Assembly: GCF_011492945.1 (NCBI RefSeq)
Contig: NZ_CP045119.1
Location: 3,224,001-3,288,000, forward strand
Length of the DNA stretch: 64,000 nt
Reading direction: 5' to 3'
DNA from: Rubrobacter tropicus
GTDB lineage: Bacteria; Actinomycetota; Rubrobacteria; Rubrobacterales; Rubrobacteraceae
Shown: positions 25,255-35,098 of the stretch, piece after piece
Position numbering within the stretch: the stretch's first letter is position 1
Layout of the letters: every line of letters begins with the position of its first letter
Notes under the pieces: model-generated
The model's input: the letters and a program-made list of their open reading frames with translations, nothing else
The model's database searches: none
What the model was told of the DNA's origin: nothing
Program-made: the position numbers and the translations under genes

Positions 25255-26316
25255 CTAGCCCGGAACGGGTACCACCTTTCTAAGGTCCACCCTCCGCGCG
25301 GCCGCCACGGCGCGTCGGACGTCCACGACAGGAGCGGGGAGGTCGAGGGGGACCACGATCACGTCCTCCGCCAGCCTGCGGTACGTGTCCAGCCCGACCG
25401 GCTCGCCCCCGATCGCGGCCGCCAACGCGACGAGCGCCCCCGTCCCCACCCCGCTCTCGTAAGACGAGCTGACGACGGCCTTCATACCCAGAGCCTCAGC
25501 CTCTTCCGCGAAACGCAAGCAACGGGAGATCCCGCCGAGCAACATAGGCTTGAGCACGACGGCCCGCGCATACCCGTGGTCGCCCAGATCCTCCGGCCCC
25601 ATCCCAACCAGCGTCTCGTCGAGCGCCACGGGCAACCCCCAAATCCCCGCCAACTCTCCCAACCGCCCCTGCTCCGCCAGCGGCTCCTCCACGTACTCGA
25701 TCCGCACCCCGGACACTCCCAGGCCGAACTCCACCGCCTCCCCGAAACCCCACGCCCGGTTGGCGTCGAGCCGCAACGACACCCCGTCCCCGAGCGCCTC
25801 CGCGACCTCCAGCACCATCCGTACATTACCAGCCACACCCCGGCCCCCGACCTTCAGTTTCACGGCCCGATACCCTTCCGCCCGCATCCTATCCGCCTCT
25901 TCCACCAGTTCCGCCGACGTACCGGATATAAGTCCGCTTACAGACACCACTTCCCTAGAAGGGTCCTTCATTGGCTCTGGCGAGTCCGTGCCGGATAAAC
26001 TCGCGGACAGGTTCCAGGTGGCTGTTTCCAGTCCGAAGCGGACTGAAGGGGCGCGGTTCGCGTGGTCGAGCCAGTCCCCGGGAAGCTTTCCGCCCGGCGC
26101 CCAGGACGCAAAGTCGTACAACTGTCCGATTACGGTTTCGAGTGGTTCGGGGCTAAATCCGGGTAGGGGTGACGTCTCGCCCCAGCCCACCGAGCCGTCT
26201 TCCGCGGCGAGTCGGACCAGGATACCGTCGCGGTTTATGAGCGTCGATCTCTTGAGGGCTACGGGCTCTGAGAACGGGAGCGCGTAGCGGAAGAGGTCGA
26301 GCGAGGCGGGTTTCAC
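25255..26316 (-). CDS. menC: o-Succinylbenzoate synthase
   Basis: A 353-residue enolase-superfamily dehydratase that makes o-succinylbenzoate from SHCHC. The N-terminal capping domain contains GWGETSPLPGFSPE. The barrel has the KLKVGG lysine pair region, the metal ligands in SLRLDANRAW, EYVEEPLAEQG and PVALDETLVG, and the second lysine in VLKPMLLGG. The frame extends upstream over menB, but that part is low-complexity and overlaps. The GTG at 26316 is four bases after the menB stop and fits the family start. Confidence 0.93.
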   Translation of the reverse strand: MKPASLDLFRYALPFSEPVALKRSTLINRDGILVRLAAEDGSVGWGETSPLPGFSPEPLETVIGQLYDFASWAPGGKLPGDWLDHANRAPSVRFGLETATWNLSASLSGTDSPEPMKDPSREVVSVSGLISGTSAELVEEADRMRAEGYRAVKLKVGGRGVAGNVRMVLEVAEALGDGVSLRLDANRAWGFGEAVEFGLGVSGVRIEYVEEPLAEQGRLGELAGIWGLPVALDETLVGMGPEDLGDHGYARAVVLKPMLLGGISRCLRFAEEAEALGMKAVVSSSYESGVGTGALVALAAAIGGEPVGLDTYRRLAEDVIVVPLDLPAPVVDVRRAVAAARRVDLRKVVPVPG

Positions 26317-26320
26317 CGCT

Positions 26321-27172
26321 CTACGGGCGGCGGGGGAATTGGGAGAAGTCCGGGCTGCGCTTCTCCTTGAAGGCGTCGCGGCCCTCCCTCGCCTCCTCGC
26401 TGCCGTAGAAGAGGAGGTTGGCGTCGTGGGCGAGTTGCTGGATGCCGGCGAAGCCGTCCTCGTGGGCATGGAAGCTCGCCTTCAAGAGGCGCAGGGCGAA
26501 GGGGGAGCGCTCGAGCATCTCCCGGCACCAGGTTACCGTCTCCGTTTCGAGCTCGGCGAGGGGTACCACCTTGTTGACGAGGCCCATCTCGTAAGCTTCG
26601 TCTGAAGAGTACATCCGGCAGAGGAACCAGATCTCCTTGGCGCGTTTGGGGCCCACGAGCTGGGTGAGGACGGAGGCGCCGAAACCGCCGTCAAAGGAGC
26701 CGACCCTGGGTCCCACCTGGCCGAACTTCGCGTTGTCCGCGGCGATGGTGAGGTCGCAGACTACGTGCAGGACGTGCCCTCCGCCCACCGCGTAGCCTGC
26801 GACCATGGCGACCACGGGCTTGGGGCAGCGACGGATCTGGACGTGCAAATCCGTGACGTGGAAGCGCCCCACGGACGCCCCGCCCGGCGTGCGTTGCGGG
26901 GCGTCGGGGGAATCCAGGTATCCGGCGTCTCCGCGGACCTTCTGGTCCCCGCCCGAGCAGAACGCGTCGGGCCCCTCCCCGGTCAGGATGATGACGCCGG
27001 TCTCGTGGTCCTCGCGGGCGTCCTCCAGGGCGCGCATCATCTCGATCACCGTCAACGGGCGGAAGGCGTTGCGCACCTCGGGGCGGTTTATGGTGATCTT
27101 GGCGATCCCCTCCGCCTTCTCGTACTTTATGTCCTCGAACTCTCCGGCTATTTCCCAGGCTATGTTTTTCAT
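26321..27172 (-). CDS. menB: 1,4-Dihydroxy-2-naphthoyl-CoA synthase
   Basis: A 283-residue crotonase-fold enzyme that closes the naphthoquinone ring. It contains the oxyanion-hole segments SGGDQKVRG and [21 protein letters not shown] and the MenB-specific [12 protein letters not shown] loop. The C-terminal [14 protein letters not shown] is also diagnostic. It is transcribed divergently from an AraC-type gene whose start is only 58 bases away, so the two share a promoter region. Confidence 0.96.
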   Translation of the reverse strand: MKNIAWEIAGEFEDIKYEKAEGIAKITINRPEVRNAFRPLTVIEMMRALEDAREDHETGVIILTGEGPDAFCSGGDQKVRGDAGYLDSPDAPQRTPGGASVGRFHVTDLHVQIRRCPKPVVAMVAGYAVGGGHVLHVVCDLTIAADNAKFGQVGPRVGSFDGGFGASVLTQLVGPKRAKEIWFLCRMYSSDEAYEMGLVNKVVPLAELETETVTWCREMLERSPFALRLLKASFHAHEDGFAGIQQLAHDANLLFYGSEEAREGRDAFKEKRSPDFSQFPRRP

Positions 27173-27230
27173 GGGGAGGATTATACGGTCTGGAAGAGGT
27201 CGTACTGCCGATCGATCCGGGTCTTTGATC

Positions 27231-27680
27231 GTGAATCAACCGTTGTATCTTTCTCTTGACGTGCATCCCCAGACACAGCAAAGCCTCGCCGACGCCAGGG
27301 AGTTCATGCGGCACGCGTACACGGGACCCGTCAAGCTGCCGGACGTCTCTGCTATGGCGAACATGTCTCCCTACCACTTCCTGCGCGTCCACAAGGAGAT
27401 TTACGGGGAGACGCCGCACGAGTTCCTGACCCGCCTGCGGATAGGACGGGCGAAGAGCTTGTTGGCCGGGGGCGGGCACAACGTTACGGAGGTGTGCTTC
27501 GAGGTCGGGTTCTCCAGCCTGGGGAGTTTTAGCGCGCTGTTTCGGGAGCGCGTGGGTGTATCCCCTTCGGAGTACCGGCGTCACGTCCGGTCGGGGATCG
27601 TGGTGCCGCGCGAGATCCGGCCGCTCTTCGTCCCTACGTGCTTTTTCTCGATGCTCCGCGGCTTCCCCGGGGACGGATAA
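27231..27680 (+). CDS. AraC-family transcriptional regulator, single-domain
   Basis: A 149-residue protein that is mostly the two-helix-turn-helix AraC domain: the first at [20 protein letters not shown] and the second at [20 protein letters not shown], ending with [10 protein letters not shown]. No ligand-binding domain is present; about 25 residues precede the DNA-binding domain. It is followed by a VOC-family gene, a pairing seen often in actinobacteria, and it diverges from menB. Its target is probably the VOC gene. A role in controlling menB is possible but not shown. The GTG at 27231 gives a compact protein with no overlap. Confidence 0.85.
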   Translation: MNQPLYLSLDVHPQTQQSLADAREFMRHAYTGPVKLPDVSAMANMSPYHFLRVHKEIYGETPHEFLTRLRIGRAKSLLAGGGHNVTEVCFEVGFSSLGSFSALFRERVGVSPSEYRRHVRSGIVVPREIRPLFVPTCFFSMLRGFPGDG

Positions 27681-27755
27681 CCGCAATTTTCGAGAAGCGG
27701 GGCGGGTGTGGCGGGCGCTATGCTTGCCGCGGGTCCACAATCTGGAAGGAGAGCC

Positions 27756-28175
27756 ATGATCCAACGCCAGAGCCACTCCACGGTGTACGTGACAGACCAG
27801 CGGGAGGCCCTCGAATTCTACCGGGACAAGCTCGGTTTCGAGGTCCGCACCGACGTCTCCATGGACGACGAGGGGACCTTCCGCTGGCTAACCGTGAGCC
27901 CCAAGGGGCAGCCCGACCTCGAGATCGTCCTGATGCCCATAGCCCAGGCTCCCGCGCTCGACGCCGAGAAGGCGGAGCAGATGGAGGACCTCGTGCGGAG
28001 CGGCGCCCTCGGGATCGGCGTCTTCGAGACCGACGACATCCACGGCGACCACGAGCGGCTGAGCAGGCAGGGCGTGGAGTTCGTATCGCCGCCGAGGGAA
28101 CAATTCTACGGCATCGAGGCCATCGTAAAGGACAACTCGGGAAACTTCTTCAGCCTCACGCAGAGAAAACAGTAA
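27756..28175 (+). CDS. VOC-family (glyoxalase-like) protein
   Basis: A 139-residue vicinal-oxygen-chelate fold protein with two beta-alpha-beta-beta-beta halves. Its first half is HSTVYVTDQREALEFYRDKLGFEVR, and its second is ALGIGVFETDDIHGDHERLSRQGVEF and FYGIEAIVKDNSGNFFSL. Histidine and glutamate positions for a metal are present in part. Enzyme activity is unknown. The group is often annotated as glyoxalase/bleomycin resistance. The ATG at 27756 has GGAAGGAGAG upstream. It is probably cotranscribed with the AraC-type gene. Confidence 0.85.
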   Translation: MIQRQSHSTVYVTDQREALEFYRDKLGFEVRTDVSMDDEGTFRWLTVSPKGQPDLEIVLMPIAQAPALDAEKAEQMEDLVRSGALGIGVFETDDIHGDHERLSRQGVEFVSPPREQFYGIEAIVKDNSGNFFSLTQRKQ

Positions 28176-28201
28176 GCAGAGTATTGCCGGGTGCCCGGCT
28201 A

Positions 28202-28460
28202 GAGCGGTCAGCTATTAGCGGTCAGCCTTCAGCCAAGGACAAAGAGCCGGGAGTGCGGGCCGCCGGGCCGAAGCGGCCTGATCGCCGACCGCGCGGTCTT
28301 CGGGAGCAACGAGCTTCCGAAGACCGTTCTAGAGCGGTTTGCATAGAGGTTTCGACCTCTTTGCGAAGCTGTCAGCCTTTAGCCATCGGCTTTCAGTTAA
28401 GAGCAAAAAAGCTGAAAGCCGACAGCGGAGGCGAAGCCGGAGCGGGCCGATAGCCGACGG
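28202..28460. repeat. Dispersed intergenic repeat, two adjacent copies (B1, B2)
   Basis: The first copy begins GGTCAGCTATTAGCGGTCAGC (28206 on) and its right part is degenerate. The second begins CTGTCAGCCTTTAGCCATCGGC near 28369, then GCTGAAAGCCGACAGC and the module GGAGGCGAAGCCGGAGCGGGC (28427-28447). Small hairpins lie between them: GGTCTTCGG/CCGAAGACC (28295-28325) and AGAGGT-TTCG-ACCTCT (28345-28360). The whole 322-base gap between the VOC gene and menH is filled by these. Confidence 0.75.
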
Positions 28461-28461
28461 C

Positions 28462-28496
28462 GCGGGTTGCGGTGGCTCAATGCCACCGCAACCCGC
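28462..28496 (-). terminator. Terminator of menH
   Basis: A perfect 14-bp stem GCGGGTTGCGGTGG with a CTCAATG loop, directly after the menH stop codon (28498) on the minus strand. Confidence 0.75.
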
Positions 28497-28497
28497 T

Positions 28498-29325
28498 CTA
28501 GGAGGTGGTGAGGAAATCCTCCAGCAAGGAGAGATACGTTTCGGTGGCCTCGGCGTGGACGTTGTGCCCCACGCCGGGCACCACGGCGGTACGCATCCCC
28601 GGATAGAGGGCCTTCATGCGGTGTGAGATCCCGACGAACTTCTCGTCGAGCTCTCCGGAGACGGCGAGCACCGGGACTCGCAGGCTTGGGAGCTCTTCCC
28701 AAAGCGCCGGCTGGCTGCCGGTTCCCATGCCCCGCAACGACTTCGCAAGCTCGTTTGGATCGTTCTCCCTTCTCCTCTCCAGCGTGCGCCGCAGCAACTC
28801 CCCGTCCCGCGCGAGCGGTGCGAAGAGGGGTTGGCTGTACCAGTCGCGCAAGAACTCTCCGAACTCGCCGCCTTCCAGGCGGACGGCCTTCATCTCGTCG
28901 GCGGCCCGGCGGGCGGCGCGCTCGACCGCGTCGTCGAGACCCGGGGAGGCCGATTCCAGGAAGAGGCCGGCGCAGCGATCCGGGTGGCGCAGCGCCAGGT
29001 AGAGGGCGAGCCGGCCGCCCATCGAGTAACCGACCAGGGTCGCGCGCCGGACGCGGGCTTCGTCCAGGAGATCCAGGACCCCAAGGGCCGCGCCTTCCAT
29101 CGTGTAGCGGCTTGGCGGGAGTCCTGTCGAGGCCCCATGACCCGGCAGGTCCACGGCGACGCAAAAGAAGCGCCCGTCGAGCTTCGACACCGTCCGGCGC
29201 CAGTCGTCGGCGCGGCCCATAAAGCCGTGCAAAAAGAGCACGGCCGGGTCCGCCGGGTCCCCGGACGTGCCGTGGTTCAGGCCGGCTGCGGCCTCAGGCG
29301 CCGCTTCGCGCGACGTTCGCGTCAT
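28498..29325 (-). CDS. menH: Alpha/beta hydrolase, probable SHCHC synthase
   Basis: A 275-residue alpha/beta hydrolase with VLFLHGFMGRADDW (oxyanion loop), the nucleophile elbow VGYSMGGRLALYLAL, the acid in VSGELDEKF and the histidine in VPGVGHNVHAEAT. The HGFMG and GYSMGGR motifs are typical of MenH, which eliminates pyruvate from SEPHCHC. Its place two genes after menD supports this. The ATG start overlaps the preceding gene by 32 bases. Confidence 0.9.
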   Translation of the reverse strand: MTRTSREAAPEAAAGLNHGTSGDPADPAVLFLHGFMGRADDWRRTVSKLDGRFFCVAVDLPGHGASTGLPPSRYTMEGAALGVLDLLDEARVRRATLVGYSMGGRLALYLALRHPDRCAGLFLESASPGLDDAVERAARRAADEMKAVRLEGGEFGEFLRDWYSQPLFAPLARDGELLRRTLERRRENDPNELAKSLRGMGTGSQPALWEELPSLRVPVLAVSGELDEKFVGISHRMKALYPGMRTAVVPGVGHNVHAEATETYLSLLEDFLTTS

Positions 29326-30295
29326 CCGGAGCGTGCCCGTTTGTCCCGGAGTCCGACACCAGGTTCGGGAAGTACGCGTCGAGCATGTGGCCGGTGACGC
29401 GCCTCACGACGGCGTCGCGGACGTGGATGTTGTCCGGGTTGAACGCGCCCAGCCCGCCGCTGCTGACCATCTCGTAGCTCGGGAAGTAGTCGACCTGCGG
29501 GTACTTCTGCGACAGCTCCTCGGCGCAGACCCTGAGGACCGACTTCGAGAAACTGTTGGCGACCACCACGTCCCCGCCGCTGAAAGTCGTCCCGAGCGGC
29601 ACCGGCGAGACGGTCAGCAACACCCGCTCGACGCCGGCCTCGACCAACCCGCCGAAGGCCCGGTCCAGAAGCGGCAGCGCGTCCGACACGCCGAGCCTGT
29701 GAAAAGAATAGCGGTCGGGCTGACTCCTCAGGTCTTGCCTGGTCGGCATCCGGTTCAGGAAGAGCTCTATCTCCTCGTCGAACCAGGCCTCGACCAGGCC
29801 CAGGGTGATGATCACCAGGTCCGAGGAGACGAGGCTCTCGTAGATGCCCCTTATCTCCGAGCGGCGCTCGACGGCCCGCTCGAAGGTGACGGGGGAGCCG
29901 CCGGGCAGCAGCAGGTCTATGAAGCCGTCCCTGGTCTTTACGATGGTCTCTTCGGGTTCGTCCTCGGATCCTACGGCGGAGAGTATGCGCTGCGAGATAG
30001 TGCCGGGGTTGTACTCGTTGAGCAGCCCGTTCGGCCTGAACTCCCACTCGGACTCGGGGACCGAGAAGGCGCTCGTGGGCAACTCTATGCCGTCGTGGTC
30101 GGCGAGGGCCAGTTCGATGTTGCGCGCAAAGCAAGAGCCGATGGTAAAGACCCTCGCGGGCGCGTTCAGCAAGAACTTCGGCTTCAATGACGGGAACAAG
30201 AGATCGCCGACGAACCGCGGGTCTTCCTCGTTCGGGAACCTCTTGTTGGCGTTGCTCCGCGTAACTTTCAACGCCTCTAACGCATCGAGCTTCAT
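29294..30295 (-). CDS. GSCFA-domain SGNH-type hydrolase inside the men operon
   Basis: A 333-residue protein with the name-giving motif FTIGSCFARNIE near residue 55, in which the serine is the presumed nucleophile. Further SGNH-like blocks are LVIITLGLVEAWFDEE, LLTVSPVPLG and the C-terminal FNPDNIHVRDAVV, whose D and H fit the rest of the triad. No signal peptide is seen, so it acts in the cytoplasm. The substrate of this family is not established. It lies between menD and menH, overlaps menH, and has its own -10/-35 at 30354-30381. A GTG six codons upstream lacks a ribosome binding site. Confidence 0.85.
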   Translation of the reverse strand: MKLDALEALKVTRSNANKRFPNEEDPRFVGDLLFPSLKPKFLLNAPARVFTIGSCFARNIELALADHDGIELPTSAFSVPESEWEFRPNGLLNEYNPGTISQRILSAVGSEDEPEETIVKTRDGFIDLLLPGGSPVTFERAVERRSEIRGIYESLVSSDLVIITLGLVEAWFDEEIELFLNRMPTRQDLRSQPDRYSFHRLGVSDALPLLDRAFGGLVEAGVERVLLTVSPVPLGTTFSGGDVVVANSFSKSVLRVCAEELSQKYPQVDYFPSYEMVSSGGLGAFNPDNIHVRDAVVRRVTGHMLDAYFPNLVSDSGTNGHAPDDANVARSGA

Positions 30296-30353
30296 CGTCC
30301 CTTGGCTCCTCACGTAACCGACTAAACGACCTTACGGGCGGCTCAACACGAAC

Positions 30354-30381
30354 AGTATAGTACCTTTCCCCAACATCTAAA
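30354..30381 (-). promoter_or_regulatory. Promoter of the GSCFA-menH pair
   Basis: TTTAGA (30376-30381) and TATACT (30354-30359), spaced by 16 bases on the minus strand, lie about 60 bases before the GSCFA start in the 120-base gap after menD. Confidence 0.5.
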
Positions 30382-30415
30382 CCCGTGCTCCAACCGTCGA
30401 GACGGCCTCGAAACC

Positions 30416-32167
30416 TCAGCCCTCCCGGATCGCGGCCGACACTTCCCGGAGAAGCTCTTGATGCGTGGTCACGTTTCCCGCGCGGTCCGTCCGGACCTCG
30501 ATCAAGGCCGGCCCGTCACCGGACAGGGACGCCAGGTACGCCGTCAGGAACTCCTCCGCCGTCTGTGGTCGCGCATAATCGAGGCCGAACATCGCGGCCG
30601 CGCTCTCGAACCCTACTCCCTGGGGCGTGCCGAAGTACGGTTCGAAGAAGTCCCGGTGCCGGGAGACGGGTAGGAACGAGAAGATCCCACCCCCGTCGTT
30701 GTTGAGGACCACCACCGTTACGGGAAGGCCACGCAACATGGCGAGGGAGTTGAGGTCGTGCAGGAGCGCCAGGTCTCCCATGAGCAGGGTCACGGGTCCG
30801 CCCGAGCCCCGCGCGAAACCGGCTGCGGTGGCGACGGTGCCGTCTATGCCGCTTGCTCCCCGGTTCGCGGCGACCGGCACGCCAACGCCTTCCGCGGCGG
30901 CGTAGGCGTCGAGGTCCCTGATCGGCATGCTGCTCGCCACGACGAGACCGTGCCCTTCGGGTACCTCCTTAGAGACTAGCCGGGCCACGAGCGGCTCGTC
31001 GAGCCCGCGTCCCCCCGCGAACGACCGGTCCAGCGCCGCGCCCGCCCGGTTCGAGGCCGCGCGCCAGCCTTCGGCCCAGGAGGGATCAGCAAAAGACGGG
31101 GCATCGTCAGCCGCCCGAACGAGCGCGGCGCAGAAGCCCACGACGTCTGACTCGACGCTGTGGGTGACCCCGTGGCCGGGGTCCAGCCTGAAAGGGTTCT
31201 CCCTTACCACCACGTAAGGGTCGGGACGGACACGCGCGACGAACCCTTCCAGGCGCTTGCTCAGGGCCCGGCCGCCGACGTGCAGCACGGCCTCTGGCGC
31301 GTGGCCTCCGGCGAAGGCCTCGTCGGCGAGCAGCGCGTCGTAGAAAGCGACGTTCCCGAGACCTCCGCCGAGCCGGACCTGCGAACCGACGTCGGGTAGG
31401 AGCGGCCATCCCAGGGCGAGGGCGAGCTTCTCCACGGCCTCGCCCTGTTCGCGCGAGGCCAGCCTGCCGGCGACGACGAGGCCCCGCTCGACCGGCCGCA
31501 ACTCGTGCCAGAGGGCCCGGATCTCCGCCCCGTCCACGGCCGGCTTCGTCGCGGCGTAGCGGGTGTAGGGTCCGTCTTTCTCGCGCCAGCGGTCGGGCCC
31601 GGAAGGAAGTTCGTCATCTTCCTCCGGGTCCGGGATGAGGGGTTCGCGAAACATGAGGTTCAGGTGGACGGGGCCGCTCGGGGCGCGGAGGGCGCGGTAT
31701 GCCGCCTGGTCCACGGTGGTCAGGACCGAGGCGGGGTCGACGTCGAGGCTCGGGGCCGGCAGGTCGAAGCGCCAGCGGACGAAGTCGCCGAAGATGTCGG
31801 GCTGGTCTATGGTCTGGTTTGCGCCGGTCTGGCGCAGTTCTGGGGGACGGTCGGCCGTCAGCAGGATCATGGGCACGCCGTCTGTGGCCGCCTCGACGAC
31901 GGCGGGGAGGCCGTTTGCGACCGCTGTGCCCGAGGTCGTGATCCAGGCAGCGGGAAGCCCCGTGGCCCGCGCGTACCCGAGCGCCGCGAACGCCGTGCCC
32001 CGCTCGTCGAAGTGAACGAGGCTCTCTGCTTTCTTGTTGGCGGCCAGCGCCGCGACCAGGGGGGTCGAGCGGGAACCTGGGGCGACGCAGAAGAGGCCGA
32101 CGCCGCAGCGGAGGAGTTCTTCTACTACCAGGTGCGCCCAGAGGCGGTTAGCGCGCGGGGTTTCCAA
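30416..32167 (-). CDS. menD: SEPHCHC synthase
   Basis: A thiamine-diphosphate enzyme of 583 residues joining isochorismate and 2-oxoglutarate. Landmarks are the N-terminal CVAPGSRSTPLV, HFDERGTAFAALGYARATG (catalytic glutamate) and the C-terminal ThDP site LLMGDLALLHDLNSL followed by VVLNNDGGGIFSFLP. The TTG start lies inside the 3' end of menF, so translation is probably coupled. Confidence 0.96.
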   Translation of the reverse strand: METPRANRLWAHLVVEELLRCGVGLFCVAPGSRSTPLVAALAANKKAESLVHFDERGTAFAALGYARATGLPAAWITTSGTAVANGLPAVVEAATDGVPMILLTADRPPELRQTGANQTIDQPDIFGDFVRWRFDLPAPSLDVDPASVLTTVDQAAYRALRAPSGPVHLNLMFREPLIPDPEEDDELPSGPDRWREKDGPYTRYAATKPAVDGAEIRALWHELRPVERGLVVAGRLASREQGEAVEKLALALGWPLLPDVGSQVRLGGGLGNVAFYDALLADEAFAGGHAPEAVLHVGGRALSKRLEGFVARVRPDPYVVVRENPFRLDPGHGVTHSVESDVVGFCAALVRAADDAPSFADPSWAEGWRAASNRAGAALDRSFAGGRGLDEPLVARLVSKEVPEGHGLVVASSMPIRDLDAYAAAEGVGVPVAANRGASGIDGTVATAAGFARGSGGPVTLLMGDLALLHDLNSLAMLRGLPVTVVVLNNDGGGIFSFLPVSRHRDFFEPYFGTPQGVGFESAAAMFGLDYARPQTAEEFLTAYLASLSGDGPALIEVRTDRAGNVTTHQELLREVSAAIREG

Positions 32168-33558
32168 GGCCGAACGCCCCGGTGAAGTCTTCGATCTTCT
32201 GCTCTATCTCGGCCCATTCCTCTTCGGGCTTGGACCCCGCGACGATGCCCGCCCCGAGAACAGCGCGAGCCGGCGCCCCTGACGAGCCCGCTCCTTATGC
32301 CGACGGCGAACTCGGCCGCGTCGGACCCGACCCACCCGACGGGGCCGGCCCACCAGCCCCGGTCGAAGGGCTCGAGCGCCCGGATGTCTTCCAGTGCCCC
32401 CCTGTTCGGGTACCCCCCGACGGCCGGCGTCGGGTGCAGCGCGCCGAGCACCTCGGCGTCCATCACGCCCTCGCGCAAACGCGCGCGCACCCTGGAGACG
32501 AGGTGGCGCCGGCTGGCGAGCTTCATCTCCGAGACGTCCTCCTCGACCTCCAGATCCTCGCACAGCGGCCCGAGCGCCTCGCCTATCCCGATTCGGACGA
32601 ACCCGTGCTCCGCGCGGTCTTTCTCGCTGCCGAGCAGCTCGTCGCGCAGGATCTCGTCGTCGTCCGAAGACGCGCCGCGCGGGCGGGTCCCGGCGACGGC
32701 CTCGCTCGTGAGGAAACGCCCCTCCCGCTTGTAGAGCCGCTCCGGCGACGCCCCGACGAACGCCGTCCCCGGGACGGGCTCGACGTAGAAGTGGAAGCAC
32801 CCCGGCGTGGCGTCCCTGAGCTTTCGGAGCAGGGAAATCCCGTCCAGGTCCTCCGCGAAGCCGAGCCCGGCCCTCCGCGCGAGCACGACCTTTCCGAGCC
32901 GCCCCTCGGAGAAGGCAGAGAGGGCGTACCGGACGTTATTTTCCCAGCCTCGGCGGTCGGGGGTATCTTCACGGTCGAGCGGTTCCGGAAGGGGTTCGTC
33001 GTCGCCCTCGGACGGGATCCACATGCCTTCGATCTGCGCCAGTATCTCTTCCTGGCGTTCCCTGTCGCGCGGCAGGACCAGGTTGCACGAGAGCGTGGTC
33101 CCCGACGTCTGGACGCGCAGCTCGAACCGGGGCAGGGCGAAACGGTACGCGCCGAAAGGCTCCCACCCCTCCTCCGCCCCACGCGCAGGATCGAAGCGTC
33201 CCCCGCCATAGTAACGGACCTCCGGATCGCCGGCGGCGCGAAGACGCTTGCCAAGCACCTCGACGTCCTCGGGCCCGTCGCCCGTCTGCAGATCGGCGGT
33301 GCCGGCGGCGGCGTTCTCAGCCCCGCCTTCCCTTCCGGACCAGTAGAACCTCGGGTGCGACCGTTGCCCGCGCAACCACGCGAGGGCGTCCGCCGGCCCG
33401 GCGTTTACCGAGATACGCGTTACCCGATCTTCCTCCGAGTACTCCGGCGAGGCGGAGAGGGTCCGGCTCACCTTCTCGGCGAGCAGCCAGCGGACCCGGG
33501 CGGAGGCGTCGGGCTTCCCTGCGCCCCGAATGCGTCCTCTGCGCTCACTGCTCAACAA
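32148..33558 (-). CDS. menF: Isochorismate synthase, with apparent frameshifts near the 3' end
   Basis: A chorismate-utilising enzyme making isochorismate. The N-terminal frame opens at 33711, but a TTG at 33558 with GGGAGG eight bases ahead fits the family start. Conserved blocks are GKVVLARRAGLGF, FYVEPVPGTAFVGASPERL, SEAVAGTRPRG, LHPTPAVGGYPN and WWAGPVGWVG. After SGLVRG the reading frame runs into low-complexity Arg-rich sequence and ends at 32125. Two single-base insertions (near 32272 and in the C-run at 32252-32255) would restore LALFSGAGIVAGSKPEEEWA, with the metal-binding glutamate, and a TAA at 32148. That stop overlaps menD as expected. Confidence 0.85.
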
Positions 33559-33649
33559 GTCTTGCGCCTCCCGGTCATCTCGCTGGCTAGTGTAGCAAGG
33601 AGTATCTAGCAGCGGAGCGGCTTCGCTTACAATCCCCTCGATCAGTCGT

Positions 33650-35098
33650 TCAAACGGGGTAGAGCTCCCGGTAGCGCCCGTAGGCCTCCTCGTACGCGGA
33701 TTTCTGTGCACCGGGCTGCACGGTTTCGCCGGGGTCCGGGGCGAGAGAGAGCATATCCTCCCACTTCTCGAAGACCCCAGAGGCGAGGCCGGCCAGGAGC
33801 GCCGCGCCGCGGGCCGAGGCGACGGGCGCCACGCTCCCGGACAACAGCCGCAGGGGCCGGCCGAGAACGTCGGCGAGGAGTTGGCGCCACTGTTCGCCCC
33901 GGTCCCCCCCCGACCCGCCGCCGGCGAGTCGTAGCTCCGGCGCGGGGGTTCCGGCTTCCACTAGGGCCTCCAATCCCTCGCGCAGCGCGAAGGCGACGCC
34001 TTCGAGGGCAGCGCGCAGGAGGTGGCCGCGGGTGTGGTCGAGGCCGAGGCCCGTCCACGCGCCCCTGGCGGCCGGATCGAACCGGGGCGTCCTCTCCCCG
34101 CTCAGGTAGGGCAGGAAAGTGACGCCTTTTGCGCCGGGTGGGACAGAGAAGGCTTCCTCATAGACCTCCTTCCAGGTAGCGCCAAGCACCTTTCTGGCCC
34201 ATTCCAGGGCGAGGCCGGAGTTCTGGATGGCCGCCATCGAGTACCAGAGGCCGGGGGCGGCGGCCCGGTAGAGATGGGTACGTTCGCGAGGGTCCGGCAC
34301 TGGTTCCGCCTTCGGGGAGAAGATCTGGGCCCCCGTGCCGACGGTTAGCTGCACGGGGCCCGGACGCGAGAGCCCGACCCCAAGCATCGCGGCGGCCGTG
34401 TCGGCCGCCCCGGCCGCGACCGGCAGGCCGGCCCGCAAACCGAGGGCCTCCGCCGCGTCCCGGGCGAGCGCCCCTGCTGCCCCTCCCGAAGGGACCAACG
34501 GGGCTAGCAGGTCGGCCCTCAGCCCGAGTGTTTCGACCACGGAACAGGCCCAATCATCTGAGAGGAGATCGTAGAGCAAGGTCGCCGAGGCGTCGGAGGG
34601 TTCGGCCGCGGCCTCGCCCGTGAGCCGCAGCCTTAGCCAATCCTTCGGCTGGAGCGCCCAGCTGGCCGCCCCGTAGGCCTCTGGCTCGTGGCGGCGCAGC
34701 CAGAGCAGGCTGGGGCCCGCCATCCCAACTGCCGGCGGGTTGGCGAGCCCGCGCCTGAGCCTTTCGTCCAGGTCGCGGTACGCGGCCAGCTCTTCGCCGG
34801 AGCGTGTGTCGGCCCAGAGGACGGCGGGCCGCAGGGGGAGGCCATCGCCGTCCGACAGGACGACGCCGTGCATCTGGCCGGAGAGCCCGATCGCGGCGAC
34901 CTCGTCGCCCCGCCCGCCGACGGCGCTCCTCGCGGCCCCGACCACCGCGTCCCACCAGTCCCCCGGCGCGGACTCGGCCCATCCCGAGCGGGTCGCGTTG
35001 ACGGGATAGGGGGCCGATGACTCCCCACAAACGGAGCCGTCTTCGGCGAGAAGCAGGGCCTTGACCGAGCCCGTGCCGAGATCCAGGCCCAGCAGCAT
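33650..35098 (-). CDS. xylB: Xylulokinase (FGGY family)
   Basis: A 482-residue carbohydrate kinase with LGLDLGTGSVKALLL at the N-terminus, the substrate segment GLSGQMHGVVL, WADTRS, and the nucleotide motifs LTVGTGAQIF and LRLAGGGSGGDRGEQWRQ. The GQMHG motif marks xylulokinase rather than glycerol or gluconate kinase. No xylose isomerase or transporter is nearby. It is upstream of menF on the same strand with a 91-base gap. Confidence 0.9.
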   Translation of the reverse strand: MLLGLDLGTGSVKALLLAEDGSVCGESSAPYPVNATRSGWAESAPGDWWDAVVGAARSAVGGRGDEVAAIGLSGQMHGVVLSDGDGLPLRPAVLWADTRSGEELAAYRDLDERLRRGLANPPAVGMAGPSLLWLRRHEPEAYGAASWALQPKDWLRLRLTGEAAAEPSDASATLLYDLLSDDWACSVVETLGLRADLLAPLVPSGGAAGALARDAAEALGLRAGLPVAAGAADTAAAMLGVGLSRPGPVQLTVGTGAQIFSPKAEPVPDPRERTHLYRAAAPGLWYSMAAIQNSGLALEWARKVLGATWKEVYEEAFSVPPGAKGVTFLPYLSGERTPRFDPAARGAWTGLGLDHTRGHLLRAALEGVAFALREGLEALVEAGTPAPELRLAGGGSGGDRGEQWRQLLADVLGRPLRLLSGSVAPVASARGAALLAGLASGVFEKWEDMLSLAPDPGETVQPGAQKSAYEEAYGRYRELYPV

